Part shown: one piece after another, positions 49,351 through 58,150 of the stretch
Position numbering within the stretch: position 1 is the stretch's first letter
Layout of the letters: every line of letters begins with the position of its first letter
Assembly (NCBI RefSeq): GCF_007745175.1
Contig: NZ_CP036271.1
Span: 6,597,439 to 6,661,438 of the forward strand
Length of the DNA stretch: 64,000 nucleotides
Origin: Caulifigura coniformis
GTDB lineage: Bacteria; Planctomycetota; Planctomycetia; Planctomycetales; Planctomycetaceae
Direction: 5' to 3'
Notes under the pieces: model-generated
The model's input: only the letters and a program-made list of their open reading frames with translations
Told to the model about the DNA's origin: nothing
Databases searched by the model: none
Translations under genes and position numbers: made by a program

Positions 49351-50283
49351 CTACTTCTTCCCCTTCGCGCCGCGCATCTTGCTGCGAATGCGGGACAAAA
49401 CGGAATTGGCCTTCATTTCGCCGTCGCGGCCCGGGCCGTTCATGGCGGACTGCATTTCGGTCTGGAGCGACTGGACCGTCTTGCGGTGGGATTCGAACTG
49501 CTGCTGGATCGCGGCCAGGCCTTCGATCGGTCGACGCGGCGTCACGACGCGATCGATCAGGTCTTCGAACTGGTTGCGGTTGCCGGCCGAGCTGGTCACG
49601 CCGATGTCGTAGGCTTTGACGACCCGGGAAAGGACGGACGCTCCGTCGCGCAGCCAGCGCCGCGCGTCCTGCCAGTCGCGGTTGTCCTGGTTGTCGGCGG
49701 CGAGCCGTTCTTCCGGGGCAAGATCGCGGTTGAGCGACGTGAGCTTGGTGAGCTGGGAGTTGAGCTGTTTGCGCAGGCCGACGAGCTGGGCTTCCAGGAT
49801 GCGGATCGCGTTCCAGTCGGCCTCGATCGCCGAGTACATGGCTTCATTGCCGCTGGCATGGACCAGTCCGGCCGGGCGTTCGCCTGCGGCGGCCGGCTGG
49901 AGTGGGACCTGCATCGGCGTGGGGGCCGCGGGGGTTGGCAGCGAGGGGGCCTGAGCTGGTCCGGCGAACTGGACGACGATCGACGGATCGACGTGTGGCG
50001 GGGCCGGGACGAGGGGCTGATCGAACAGCGGGTTTGCTCCCTGCCCGGAGTCGAAAACGGCGCCGTAGGCCAGCCAGAACGCGACGGTGCGGGGATCGAT
50101 TCCGACGGCCGCGAGGAGTCTCCGCAGGCTGATTCGTCCGGGGAACGCGGCGTGTGTTCGCGGATCGACCTGGAAGACGAGGGCGGCTGGTGATTGCCAG
50201 AGGGCCCAGACAATCGCGCCGGGGAGTTCGGGCAGGAGGACGGGCTGCCATCCTGGGGATGGCCCGCCCGGGGAGCTGTTCAT
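49351..50283 (-). CDS. planctomycete hypothetical protein with Pro-rich linker and coiled coil
   Basis: 310 residues. Residues 1-90 look globular (LLPELPGAIVWALWQSPAAL, PGRISLRRLLAAVGIDPRTV). A Pro/Ala-rich linker spans about 95-140. Residues 155-310 are mainly helical with coiled-coil character (ADWNAIRILEAQLVGLRKQL, FEDLIDRVVTPRR), ending in a basic tail RIRSKMRGAKGKK. I do not recognise the family. It lies 30 bases upstream of the preceding hypothetical gene on the same strand, so they may form an operon. Confidence 0.75.
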   Translation of the reverse strand: MNSSPGGPSPGWQPVLLPELPGAIVWALWQSPAALVFQVDPRTHAAFPGRISLRRLLAAVGIDPRTVAFWLAYGAVFDSGQGANPLFDQPLVPAPPHVDPSIVVQFAGPAQAPSLPTPAAPTPMQVPLQPAAAGERPAGLVHASGNEAMYSAIEADWNAIRILEAQLVGLRKQLNSQLTKLTSLNRDLAPEERLAADNQDNRDWQDARRWLRDGASVLSRVVKAYDIGVTSSAGNRNQFEDLIDRVVTPRRPIEGLAAIQQQFESHRKTVQSLQTEMQSAMNGPGRDGEMKANSVLSRIRSKMRGAKGKK

Positions 50284-50853
50284 TCAGGGGCCCTTGCGAG
50301 GAGACCAGACATCAGAAAGTGTCATCTTCCCATGCCCGGAGTGCGATGGAAACGGCGCGCGAGGCCGGGCCGGTTGCCGGCGCGGGTGATGGAAACCTTC
50401 GCGGGTGTGCGCGGAAAACCGGCGTGGTCATCGGGGCGCGGTGGTCGGTGGCGGGGTGCGGTGGTGACGGCCGGCGCTCAGAGAGCGTCGCAAACGCGGC
50501 ATCTGCGCCGTTATTTCGCCAATTCCGCCTCACTGTTCAATAACGCCGCGCGCCATGGAATGGCGCGTGCGTTGGTGGCGTGTGCCTGGGCTGCGCATCG
50601 GCAGGCGTGCGGAGGTCGTCATTAATTTTTCCTTCTGTGGCGCCGGGGCGCCGAAGTTGAGGGGAATGCCATAAAACACAATGACATTGTGCTTCCTTCA
50701 ATTGCGACCGTGTGGAAGCGATCGTAGGTTTGAAGGTCACTTCTGATTGTGTTCTGGCTTTCAGCTCCCTGAACCTGACGGACGACGCTGTGATTCAGCG
50801 CGGCCCGTCGCGGCGGTCACCTCGGTCTTTGGTCTTTCCGGAGAGGTGGAGTC
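50284..50853. promoter_or_regulatory. 570-base regulatory gap with a 15-bp palindrome, upstream of the second DUF1559 gene
   Basis: Divergent gap between the coiled-coil hypothetical gene and the DUF1559 gene. It holds the perfect palindrome cacaatgacattgtg (50677-50691), 162 bases ahead of the DUF1559 start, within a locally AT-richer stretch (ataaaacacaatgacattgt). It might be an operator. A GC palindrome ggcgccggggcgcc lies at 50639-50652. Otherwise nothing seen. Confidence 0.55.
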
Positions 50854-51834
<981 letters not shown>

Positions 51835-51960
51835 AACGCCCGGCGACTGATCCTTACTTTCGCCGGCGACGGACCGACGGTTTGCACGATGTCTCATCGA
51901 TTCCGCCGCTCCCGAGCCGGCTCCTCGCCTCTATCCACCATGTATTCAGGATTTACTGCC

Positions 51961-52431
51961 ATGCTCCGTCGGCGCTTATCCCCTCTACTGGCCGCCGCCG
52001 CCATTGGCGTGCTCGCCGGTTGCGGCTCCTCTGATGGGCGAACTCACACTGCCCCCGTGAAAGGAAAGATCACCTACAAAGGCGAGGCCTTGCATGTCGG
52101 CTCGATCATGTTCGTTCCCGAAGCGGGAGGCAAAACCGCCGTCGCGAACATCAGCAAAGACGGCGAGTACGTTCTCGGCTCGTATGAAGATGACGATGGC
52201 GCGATTCTCGGCAAACACCGCATCATGATCATCGCGCTGACCGCCCCGGGAGGAACCGGCCTCCCGGAGGACTTCATCAAGGCCAAAGGAGGGGCCGAAG
52301 CGCAGGTCTCCGTCATTCCCGAGAAATTCAGCGACGACAAGACTTCAAAGCTCGTGGCCGAAGTGAAAGACGGTGAAAACACGATCGACATTGTCCTCAG
52401 CGAGAAAAGCGGCGAGGTGAAGCAGAACTGA
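51961..52431 (+). CDS. small lipoprotein paired with DUF1559 protein (second pair)
   Basis: 156 residues. Signal peptide RRRLSPLLAAAAIGVLAGC with lipobox LAGC, then a transthyretin-like domain (VKGKITYKGEALHVGSIMFV) as in the first pair. No known activity. Start at ATG 51961 (GGA nine bases ahead); an ATG at 51940 in the same frame would add MYSGFTA. A possible hairpin terminator follows at 52446-52505. Confidence 0.88.
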   Translation: MLRRRLSPLLAAAAIGVLAGCGSSDGRTHTAPVKGKITYKGEALHVGSIMFVPEAGGKTAVANISKDGEYVLGSYEDDDGAILGKHRIMIIALTAPGGTGLPEDFIKAKGGAEAQVSVIPEKFSDDKTSKLVAEVKDGENTIDIVLSEKSGEVKQN

Positions 52432-52445
52432 CCCTCCGCACGTTT

Positions 52446-52505
52446 CCCCCAATGCCATCGCCCGCGGCCTCCGAACCGGAGACACGGGCGATTGTCGTTT
52501 GGGGG
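52446..52505 (+). terminator. imperfect hairpin after the lipoprotein gene
   Basis: cccccaatgccatcgcccg (52446-52464) pairs, with mismatches, with cgggcgattgtcgtttgggg (52485-52504). It is 15 bases past the stop and may end the DUF1559/lipoprotein transcript. No T-tract. Confidence 0.55.
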
Positions 52506-52575
52506 CAGCTGAGGACTCGCTGCTCGGGAGCGCAATCGCGCGAGGGTTCTTTTGGCGTGGCAGACGAGCGCCCGT

Positions 52576-54054
52576 TCACGCAGCGCGGCGGGTTGGCTCG
52601 CTGAGGTCGGTCTTCGACGGTTCAGGAGCGGAGCGGGACAGGCCACGTCCGTTGAGCAGCTGCCCGATCCAGGTCTTGCGGACAAACACGGCGTACGAGG
52701 CGAGCGACAGGGCGACGCCGATGGTGAGGCTCAGGAACGCTTTCGACGCCGGCGCGATCGAGGCGTTGAGGAGCGCCAGCTGGACCAGACCGACGAGCGG
52801 ATGGTGGACCAGATACATCCAGAACGAGGCCTCGGCCGTGAAGGCGACGGGCGTCGGGACCGCGGCGCTTTGGACGGATCGGGCGAGCGAGAAGAGGCCC
52901 GTGGCGGCCAGCCAGCTGCAGGCAGAACAGGCGATCGTCAGGGCCGCGAGATTCAGGCTGGTGAACGGCATTTCGACGTGGCGGTGGATCTGCGGGAGAA
53001 GGAGGGCAAAGAGGCCGGCCGCGAGCAGCAGGCGGGTGCGGGGACTGGCGGTCGCGCGGGGGGAGAAGGATTCAGTACTGAGTACCCGGTACTCGGCACT
53101 CGGCGACCGGGGCGCGTTGAGATCAATCACGGAGCCTCGACGGCCGATCAGCTCGGTGAGCATGGACGCGCGTTCGCCGAACTGCATCCAGCCTGCCGCG
53201 AAGAAGAGGCCATAGAACGCGATGGCGGCGGGGCCGGGCCACCAGGTCTGCTGGAAGCCGATGAGGAAGGTGGGGTCGAGAGCGAGAATGAGGCCTGCGG
53301 CGAGGATGAGCGGGAGTTGCGGGAAGGGTTTCGGTGCCGTGTGGAGACCGGGCAACTGCAGGAGAGTCGCGTTCTGGCCCGCACCCCGGCCCTTTCCCAG
53401 AGCGGAGTCGGCTGAGGTCGCGGGCGCCGGGTGGAAGCGGGAAAACCGTGCAAGCCTCGCCCTCCCGGTGTGGAAAAGGACGGCGAGGGCGCTGAGGGTC
53501 CACAGGCACTGGAGGTACCAGAGGTGGGCGACGCCCCAGAACTGTTCGCTGAGGGGTGACGGGAGCTTGATGCTGAGGACCTTGCGCCAGGGGATCATGC
53601 CCTGCGTGTACCAGCCGATGAGCCAGACATACATGTCGGCCGGGAGGACGAAGAGGATGGCGAAGGCCAGGGGAAACAGGAGCCGCCGGGTGCGATGCGC
53701 GAGGAAGGCCTGGCCGGGGTTTCGTCGCCAGACACCTGCGGCGAGCGCTCCTCCCATGAGGAAGAACGTGGGCATGACGGCGGTGTTGATGGCCCAGCAA
53801 AACGCGTCAACGAGGCCACTTTGTTCGCTGGAACGGACGCACCACTCGAGTGAGGGGAGCGGGTGCGTCATGTAGGGGATGCCGGCGTGGAGCGCAACGA
53901 CAGCGAGAGCCGCTCCGGCGCGCAGCCAATCAAGGCCGGGCATCCGCGGTGTGGCCGCTGTGTCCGTGAGACGCGGCACAGGTGTCGCCGCTGCGCTCGT
54001 CTGTGGCGGCGCAGCGGCAGGAAAGCGAATCGGATTCGGCGCGCTGGACATCAT
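52576..54054 (-). CDS. membrane acyltransferase (acyltransferase-3 family) with repeat-derived loops
   Basis: 492 residues, about ten transmembrane helices. Family start GLDWLRAGAALAVVALHAGI with the catalytic His of the R-x10-H pattern, later AVMPTFFLMGGALAAG and HLWYLQCLWTLSALAVLF. It is close to glucans-biosynthesis-C-like proteins and would transfer acyl groups to a surface carbohydrate. Two parts look like translated short repeats: EYRVLSTES (bases 53072-53105) and TSADSALGKGRGAGQ (about 53360-53440). They lie in loops and keep the frame. Start ATG 54054 or the next ATG. Confidence 0.87.
   Translation of the reverse strand: MMSSAPNPIRFPAAAPPQTSAAATPVPRLTDTAATPRMPGLDWLRAGAALAVVALHAGIPYMTHPLPSLEWCVRSSEQSGLVDAFCWAINTAVMPTFFLMGGALAAGVWRRNPGQAFLAHRTRRLLFPLAFAILFVLPADMYVWLIGWYTQGMIPWRKVLSIKLPSPLSEQFWGVAHLWYLQCLWTLSALAVLFHTGRARLARFSRFHPAPATSADSALGKGRGAGQNATLLQLPGLHTAPKPFPQLPLILAAGLILALDPTFLIGFQQTWWPGPAAIAFYGLFFAAGWMQFGERASMLTELIGRRGSVIDLNAPRSPSAEYRVLSTESFSPRATASPRTRLLLAAGLFALLLPQIHRHVEMPFTSLNLAALTIACSACSWLAATGLFSLARSVQSAAVPTPVAFTAEASFWMYLVHHPLVGLVQLALLNASIAPASKAFLSLTIGVALSLASYAVFVRKTWIGQLLNGRGLSRSAPEPSKTDLSEPTRRAA
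53072..53105. repeat. short repeat tcagtactgagtacccggta inside the acyltransferase gene
   Basis: tcagtactgagtacccggta then ctcggcactcggcg is a degenerate array of a 7-8 base word of the agtacc/gtactc type and is read in frame as EYRVLSTES. Such low-complexity arrays are otherwise intergenic. Confidence 0.6.
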
Positions 54055-54157
54055 GTCCGGTGTGCAGCCTGCGGTTGTCGAACGTCAATCCCTTGGGAAG
54101 GGAGACTGTATCGTGAGGCCGTCCAGCGACCGAGAGCAGTTCCTGAGGCGGGCGGGT

Positions 54158-54376
54158 TTACATGCCGGCCAGCTGCGGAACCGGCTTCGACGCCTGTCGC
54201 GGCTCACGAATGATGGCCGCCAGCGCTTCGCCTTCGAGTTCGCCGCGGGAGATTCGTTTGTCGCGCGGGGCGTCGATGCACAGCTTGACGCGTCCGCCCT
54301 GAACCGACGAGACGGAGATGACGATGTCTCCGTCAATCACAATCGATTCGCCCACCTTCCGTGACAGCACCAACAT
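54158..54376 (-). CDS. csrA: carbon storage regulator, RNA-binding
   Basis: 72 residues. Typical CsrA start MLVLSRKVGESIVI and the RNA-binding C-terminal RVKLCIDAPRDKRISR (the Arg/Glu region with the usual AP motif shifted as DAPRD). Post-transcriptional regulator that binds GGA-containing leader sequences. A strong ribosome binding site AGGAGG precedes it. The C-terminal 18 residues (from about 55) are longer than in E. coli CsrA (61). Confidence 0.95.
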   Translation of the reverse strand: MLVLSRKVGESIVIDGDIVISVSSVQGGRVKLCIDAPRDKRISRGELEGEALAAIIREPRQASKPVPQLAGM

Positions 54377-54692
54377 GACATCCTCCTTGAGGTTTCAACT
54401 TCCTTGTGAGCGACGTCCTTGATCCGTGTCGCTCCGGGTTATTCCCGTCATTGGCTGCGATACGATATCCGTCTCGCATTCCCCGACAAGCCCTTTTTTC
54501 AATCCGCAAGGGGCGTGCCAGAACACATTTCCCTAAACCATTGCTACGTAACTCATTGTGCGTTATCAGTTTCAGGACAGGGGCTTCCCGGATCTCAAGA
54601 TCGGGCCGAGAATGCTCGCTGTGCGAACTGCTGCGTTCCTCGACGGGGAGACGCACCCAGGTGCTGCGATCCTGCGCGAAACTGAGCCATTG
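54377..54692. other. 316-base intergenic gap between csrA and the thiE fusion
   Basis: Divergent promoter region; somewhat lower GC than the surroundings. No feature identified. Confidence 0.4.
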
Positions 54693-56204
54693 ATGCCCCC
54701 CTCCGAGCCTCTTGCCGAACTTTCCCAGGGTGCCCGCCGGGTGCTGGAAGCCGTGCGGGAGATGGTCATCCCCGACTGCGAAGTGCACCCCTCAGTGCTG
54801 CTGCGGGCGGTGCGCGATGATGGAAGCCGCGGGGCGGAGATCCTTGAGGCGCACGTGAGCCCGGCCGATTTCGAGCGCGACCTGGCGTGGCTGATCGACA
54901 CCCACGAGTCGGCCGGGGACGATTACCTGGGACGCGTGCTGACGGAGGCACGCGTGGCAGCTCGCATGCTGGGGCGGCAGCAGGAGATCGGCACGGAACA
55001 CCTGCTGGCGGGCGTGATGTTGTCGACGCCCGAATTGGCGCGGCGATGGGAGGGGCGCGGCTTTTCCGTGGAACGGGTCCTGGGGAGTCGAGTCGCTCGC
55101 GAGAGCGGGTCTCACGCGGCGATCGATGTCGAGCCCGACCTGCACCTGGTGGTCGCGCCCGTTGCGGAATCGGGAGCCGCGGCGCGGATCATGGACGCGG
55201 CAGCGAATCGCTGCCGCGAGGGGCTGCGGGTGGTGGAAGACTTCGCCCGGTTCACCCTGGATGACCCGCTGCTGACCGAGTCGCTCAAAGGCATTCGGCA
55301 TGAGCTGGCCGAGACGCTCACCATGCTGGGGGCCGACGACTGGATCCGTTTCCGGGACACGCCAGGGGACGTCGGGACATCGATCTCGACGGCGTCGGAG
55401 CGGGTGCGGCCGTCGCTCGACAGTCTCGTCCAGGCGAACTGCAAACGGGTTGAAGAATCGCTGAGGACGCTGGAGGAGTTCGGGAAGCTGCAGCATCCCA
55501 GGGCCGCGGCGCGGATCGAGTCGTTGCGCTATCGCTTCTATACCGTCGAACAGAACCTGGCCGCGCGTCGGGCCGTGGGAGACCGGCTGGGCGATGCGCG
55601 CCTGTACCTATTACTGACGGATCGCCTGTGCCCGAACGGCGTGGGACCGGTGGCGCAGGGGTCGCTGGCGGGCGGCGTGGATGTGATCCAGCTGCGCGAG
55701 AAAGACATGAACGACCAGCGGAGGCTGACGCTGGCGAAGGCGGTCCGCGAGTGGGCGCGGTCGGCGGGCAAGCTGTTCATCGTGAATGACCGGCCCGACC
55801 TGGCGGCGCTGGTGGACGCAGACGGCGTGCACCTGGGCCAGGACGACCTGCCGGTGGCGGCGGCGCGGCGGATCGTGGGGTCGAAGGCGCTCATCGGCGT
55901 GAGCACGCATTCAATCGAACAGGCGCGGCGGGCGATCGGGGAAGGCGCGGATTACCTGGGGGTGGGGCCGGTGTTCGCCTCGACGACCAAAGAGTTCAGC
56001 GACTTCGCGGGGCTGGAGTTCGTCAGGCAGGCAGCCTCGGAAGTCCGCCTTCCGTGGTTCGCCATCGGCGGAATTTCGACGGGGAACCTGCCGCAGGTAC
56101 AGGAGGCCGGGGCGACACGGGTGGCGGTCAGCTCGGCAATCTGCGGCGCTGAGAACCCCCAGGGGGCCGCCCGGGCGCTGGCGGGAGCACTGACAGGCCG
56201 TTGA
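54693..56204 (+). CDS. thiE: Clp_N-like / ThiD2-like / thiamine-phosphate synthase (ThiE) fusion
   Basis: 503 residues. Residues 11-130 resemble the Clp N-terminal repeat domain ([14 protein letters not shown], then [18 protein letters not shown]). Residues 165-285 match the N-terminal domain of cyanobacterial-type ThiE proteins known as ThiD2 ([20 protein letters not shown], then [13 protein letters not shown]). Residues 300-500 are Thi[58 protein letters not shown]; it joins the pyrimidine and thiazole moieties of thiamine. The ATG at 54693 is preceded by ttg; an open frame goes up to 54558. The Clp_N part is unexpected; the other two are a known pairing. Confidence 0.9.
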   Translation: MPPSEPLAELSQGARRVLEAVREMVIPDCEVHPSVLLRAVRDDGSRGAEILEAHVSPADFERDLAWLIDTHESAGDDYLGRVLTEARVAARMLGRQQEIGTEHLLAGVMLSTPELARRWEGRGFSVERVLGSRVARESGSHAAIDVEPDLHLVVAPVAESGAAARIMDAAANRCREGLRVVEDFARFTLDDPLLTESLKGIRHELAETLTMLGADDWIRFRDTPGDVGTSISTASERVRPSLDSLVQANCKRVEESLRTLEEFGKLQHPRAAARIESLRYRFYTVEQNLAARRAVGDRLGDARLYLLLTDRLCPNGVGPVAQGSLAGGVDVIQLREKDMNDQRRLTLAKAVREWARSAGKLFIVNDRPDLAALVDADGVHLGQDDLPVAAARRIVGSKALIGVSTHSIEQARRAIGEGADYLGVGPVFASTTKEFSDFAGLEFVRQAASEVRLPWFAIGGISTGNLPQVQEAGATRVAVSSAICGAENPQGAARALAGALTGR

Positions 56205-56218
56205 AGTCTCAAACCTGG

Positions 56219-56293
56219 GTGCCACGGCCGTCTCGGCCGTGTGCGAGCACCAGCGGTGTCCACGGTTGCACGGCTCACAGAGCCGTGGCACGC
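56219..56293. repeat. pair of gtgccacgg palindromic repeats
   Basis: gtgccacggccgtctcggcc (56219-56238) and cacggctcacagagccgtgg (56269-56288, continuing ca) are each self-complementary and also pair with one another. They lie in the gap between the convergent ThiE-fusion and CDF genes, and may work as a bidirectional terminator. Confidence 0.7.
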
Positions 56294-56327
56294 AATCCAT
56301 ACAACGGGCCACTGAGGTCGCGGCCGG

Positions 56328-57296
56328 TCACTTCGGAGTGATGGCGGCCGTGCCGTCGCTTTCGATCTGGCACCATTCGTCGTGGCCGGTGCAGCCGTCG
56401 AATCCGGGGGGCTCGAGCTGGAGGGTGATGTGCTCAACGCGGAAGGCGTGTGAGAGACGTTCGTGCAGCCGGTGGAGGAGTTCGAGGGGGGTGCAATCGG
56501 CGGCGTGGGCGACGTGAGCCGACATCGCGCGGCAGTTGGCGGAGATGGTCCAGACATGGAGGCAGTGGACTCCGACAACTCCGGGCGTGGTCGCGATCGT
56601 TTCGCGGACCTGCCGGACATCGATGTCGCCGGGGGCGTGTTCCATCAGGACGCCGACGGTCCGTTTCAGGAGCCGATACGCGCCGATGAGGATCAGGATC
56701 GAAACGGCCGCGGAGGCAATGGGATCGAGGATGGCCCAACGCGCTCCGCCGAAGAGGATTCCAACGGCGGCGGCAACGGCGCACAGGCTGCCGGCGGCGT
56801 CTCCGGCGACGTGCTGCCACGCGCCTTCGAGATTCAGGCTCGATTTGCGATCGCGGTGGAGAAGGAGGAGGCCGGCGATGTTGGCGAGAAGTCCGATGGA
56901 TGAGACCGCGAGCATGAGCCCCGCGCGAACCTGGCTCGGCTCGGAGAATCGTTCCCAGGCCTCATGCAGAATTCCTCCGGCGACGAGAAACAGCAGCGCG
57001 CCGTTGAAGAGCGCAGCGAGCGTTTCGGATCGGCGTTCTCCAAAGGTGCGCTGATCGGTGGCCGGGACGACGCTCCGCCGCAGGGCCCACCAGGAGGCGG
57101 CGAGGGCGGCAGCATCGGACAGCATGTGGCCGGCGTCGGCCATGAGAGCGAGAGAGCCGCTGAGCCAACCACCGATGAACTCGACGATCATCAGCGAGGC
57201 CGTGAGTCCGAGGGCCCAGGCGACACGGCGGGAAATGGCCCCGACGTCGCCGGCGGCATGCGATTCGTGACCGTCATCGTGAGCGTGGACGTGCAT
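56328..57296 (-). CDS. cation diffusion facilitator (Zn/Cd/Co/Fe exporter)
   Basis: 322 residues, six transmembrane helices. N-terminal His-rich start (HVHAHDDGHESH); metal sites HxxxD in LMADAGHMLSDAAAL (TM2) and DPIAS (TM5), and the C-terminal cytoplasmic domain (REXIATTPGVVGVHCLHVWT, read as RETIATTPGVVGVHCLHVW). ZitB/CzcD-like proton antiporter. Start at ATG 57296; the frame goes on to 57338 but the His-rich start is typical. Confidence 0.95.
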   Translation of the reverse strand: MHVHAHDDGHESHAAGDVGAISRRVAWALGLTASLMIVEFIGGWLSGSLALMADAGHMLSDAAALAASWWALRRSVVPATDQRTFGERRSETLAALFNGALLFLVAGGILHEAWERFSEPSQVRAGLMLAVSSIGLLANIAGLLLLHRDRKSSLNLEGAWQHVAGDAAGSLCAVAAAVGILFGGARWAILDPIASAAVSILILIGAYRLLKRTVGVLMEHAPGDIDVRQVRETIATTPGVVGVHCLHVWTISANCRAMSAHVAHAADCTPLELLHRLHERLSHAFRVEHITLQLEPPGFDGCTGHDEWCQIESDGTAAITPK

Positions 57297-57438
57297 GCGG
57301 GTGATTGTAGTGCGGGGAAGATGGATCGGTTGGCCCATCCGCGCCTGCGCGGGAGAGCGGGATGCGGTTCAAATTGTGCGGATCGGACAGGTGGCTTAAT
57401 GTTCAGGCGGGCAATGTCCGACACGGAGGGAAAAAGGC

Positions 57439-57981
57439 ATGCCATCGATGAGCTTCGTGCTGGGGAATACCTTCGCCGGACCGGCCGTCTCGGTGTCGCT
57501 GGGAATCGATCCCGGCCTCAACCGGACGGGCTACGCCGTCATCGTGCGGACCGCTCGCGGGCTCAGGCTGAAGGAAGGGGGCGTGCTGCGTTCGACCAAG
57601 GGGCTGAGCCTGGCGGAACGCGTCAAGGAGCTCGGGAGCGAACTGCGGAACGTGATCGAGGAGTTCCGGCCGGACGGCATGGCCGTTGAACAGCTGTTCT
57701 CCCACAGCGCCCATGTGAAGACGGCGATCCTGATGGCGCATGCGCGGGGGGCTTTGCTGTACGCCGCGGCGGACGCGGGAATCCCGGTGGTGAACTACAC
57801 CCCGACGCAGGTGAAGCGGCTGCTGACGGGAAGCGGGCGGGCGTCGAAAGAGCAGATGCAGCTGGCGATCACGCGCGAGCTGGGGCTCAGCGCCGTGCCG
57901 GAGCCGAACGACGTGGCGGATGCGTGCGCGATCGCGCTGTGCCAGTTGCACAGCCGGCAGGTCGACCTGGCGACGGCGTGA
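57439..57981 (+). CDS. ruvC: crossover junction endodeoxyribonuclease RuvC
   Basis: Resolves Holliday junctions. 180 residues. The four acidic residues are present: Asp in LGIDPGLNRTGYA, Glu in MAVEQLFS, and two Asp in EPNDVADACAIAL. The first 15 residues are an extension ahead of the usual start. RBS ggaggg seven bases before the ATG. ruvA and ruvB are not nearby. Confidence 0.97.
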   Translation: MPSMSFVLGNTFAGPAVSVSLGIDPGLNRTGYAVIVRTARGLRLKEGGVLRSTKGLSLAERVKELGSELRNVIEEFRPDGMAVEQLFSHSAHVKTAILMAHARGALLYAAADAGIPVVNYTPTQVKRLLTGSGRASKEQMQLAITRELGLSAVPEPNDVADACAIALCQLHSRQVDLATA

Positions 57982-58150
57982 GCGCTGCGTGAGGCATCCA
58001 GTGGGGGCGGCCGGCAGAGTCGGCCCTGCGGATGGCGGATTCTTTCCTGGACGCTGCTCCTTGGCTGCGGCGGCTTGACGCCGATCGTCGTGGGGCCGAA
58101 TCTGGAGGTCACCCTCCTTCCGGCCATCCCCCCTGCCCGACCGGCCTGCC

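Noticed and set aside
54377-54692. tRNA or riboswitch (TPP) ahead of the thiE fusion
   Set aside because: I could not find cloverleaf arms or the CUGAGA/GAUG-type conserved TPP boxes in the right order.
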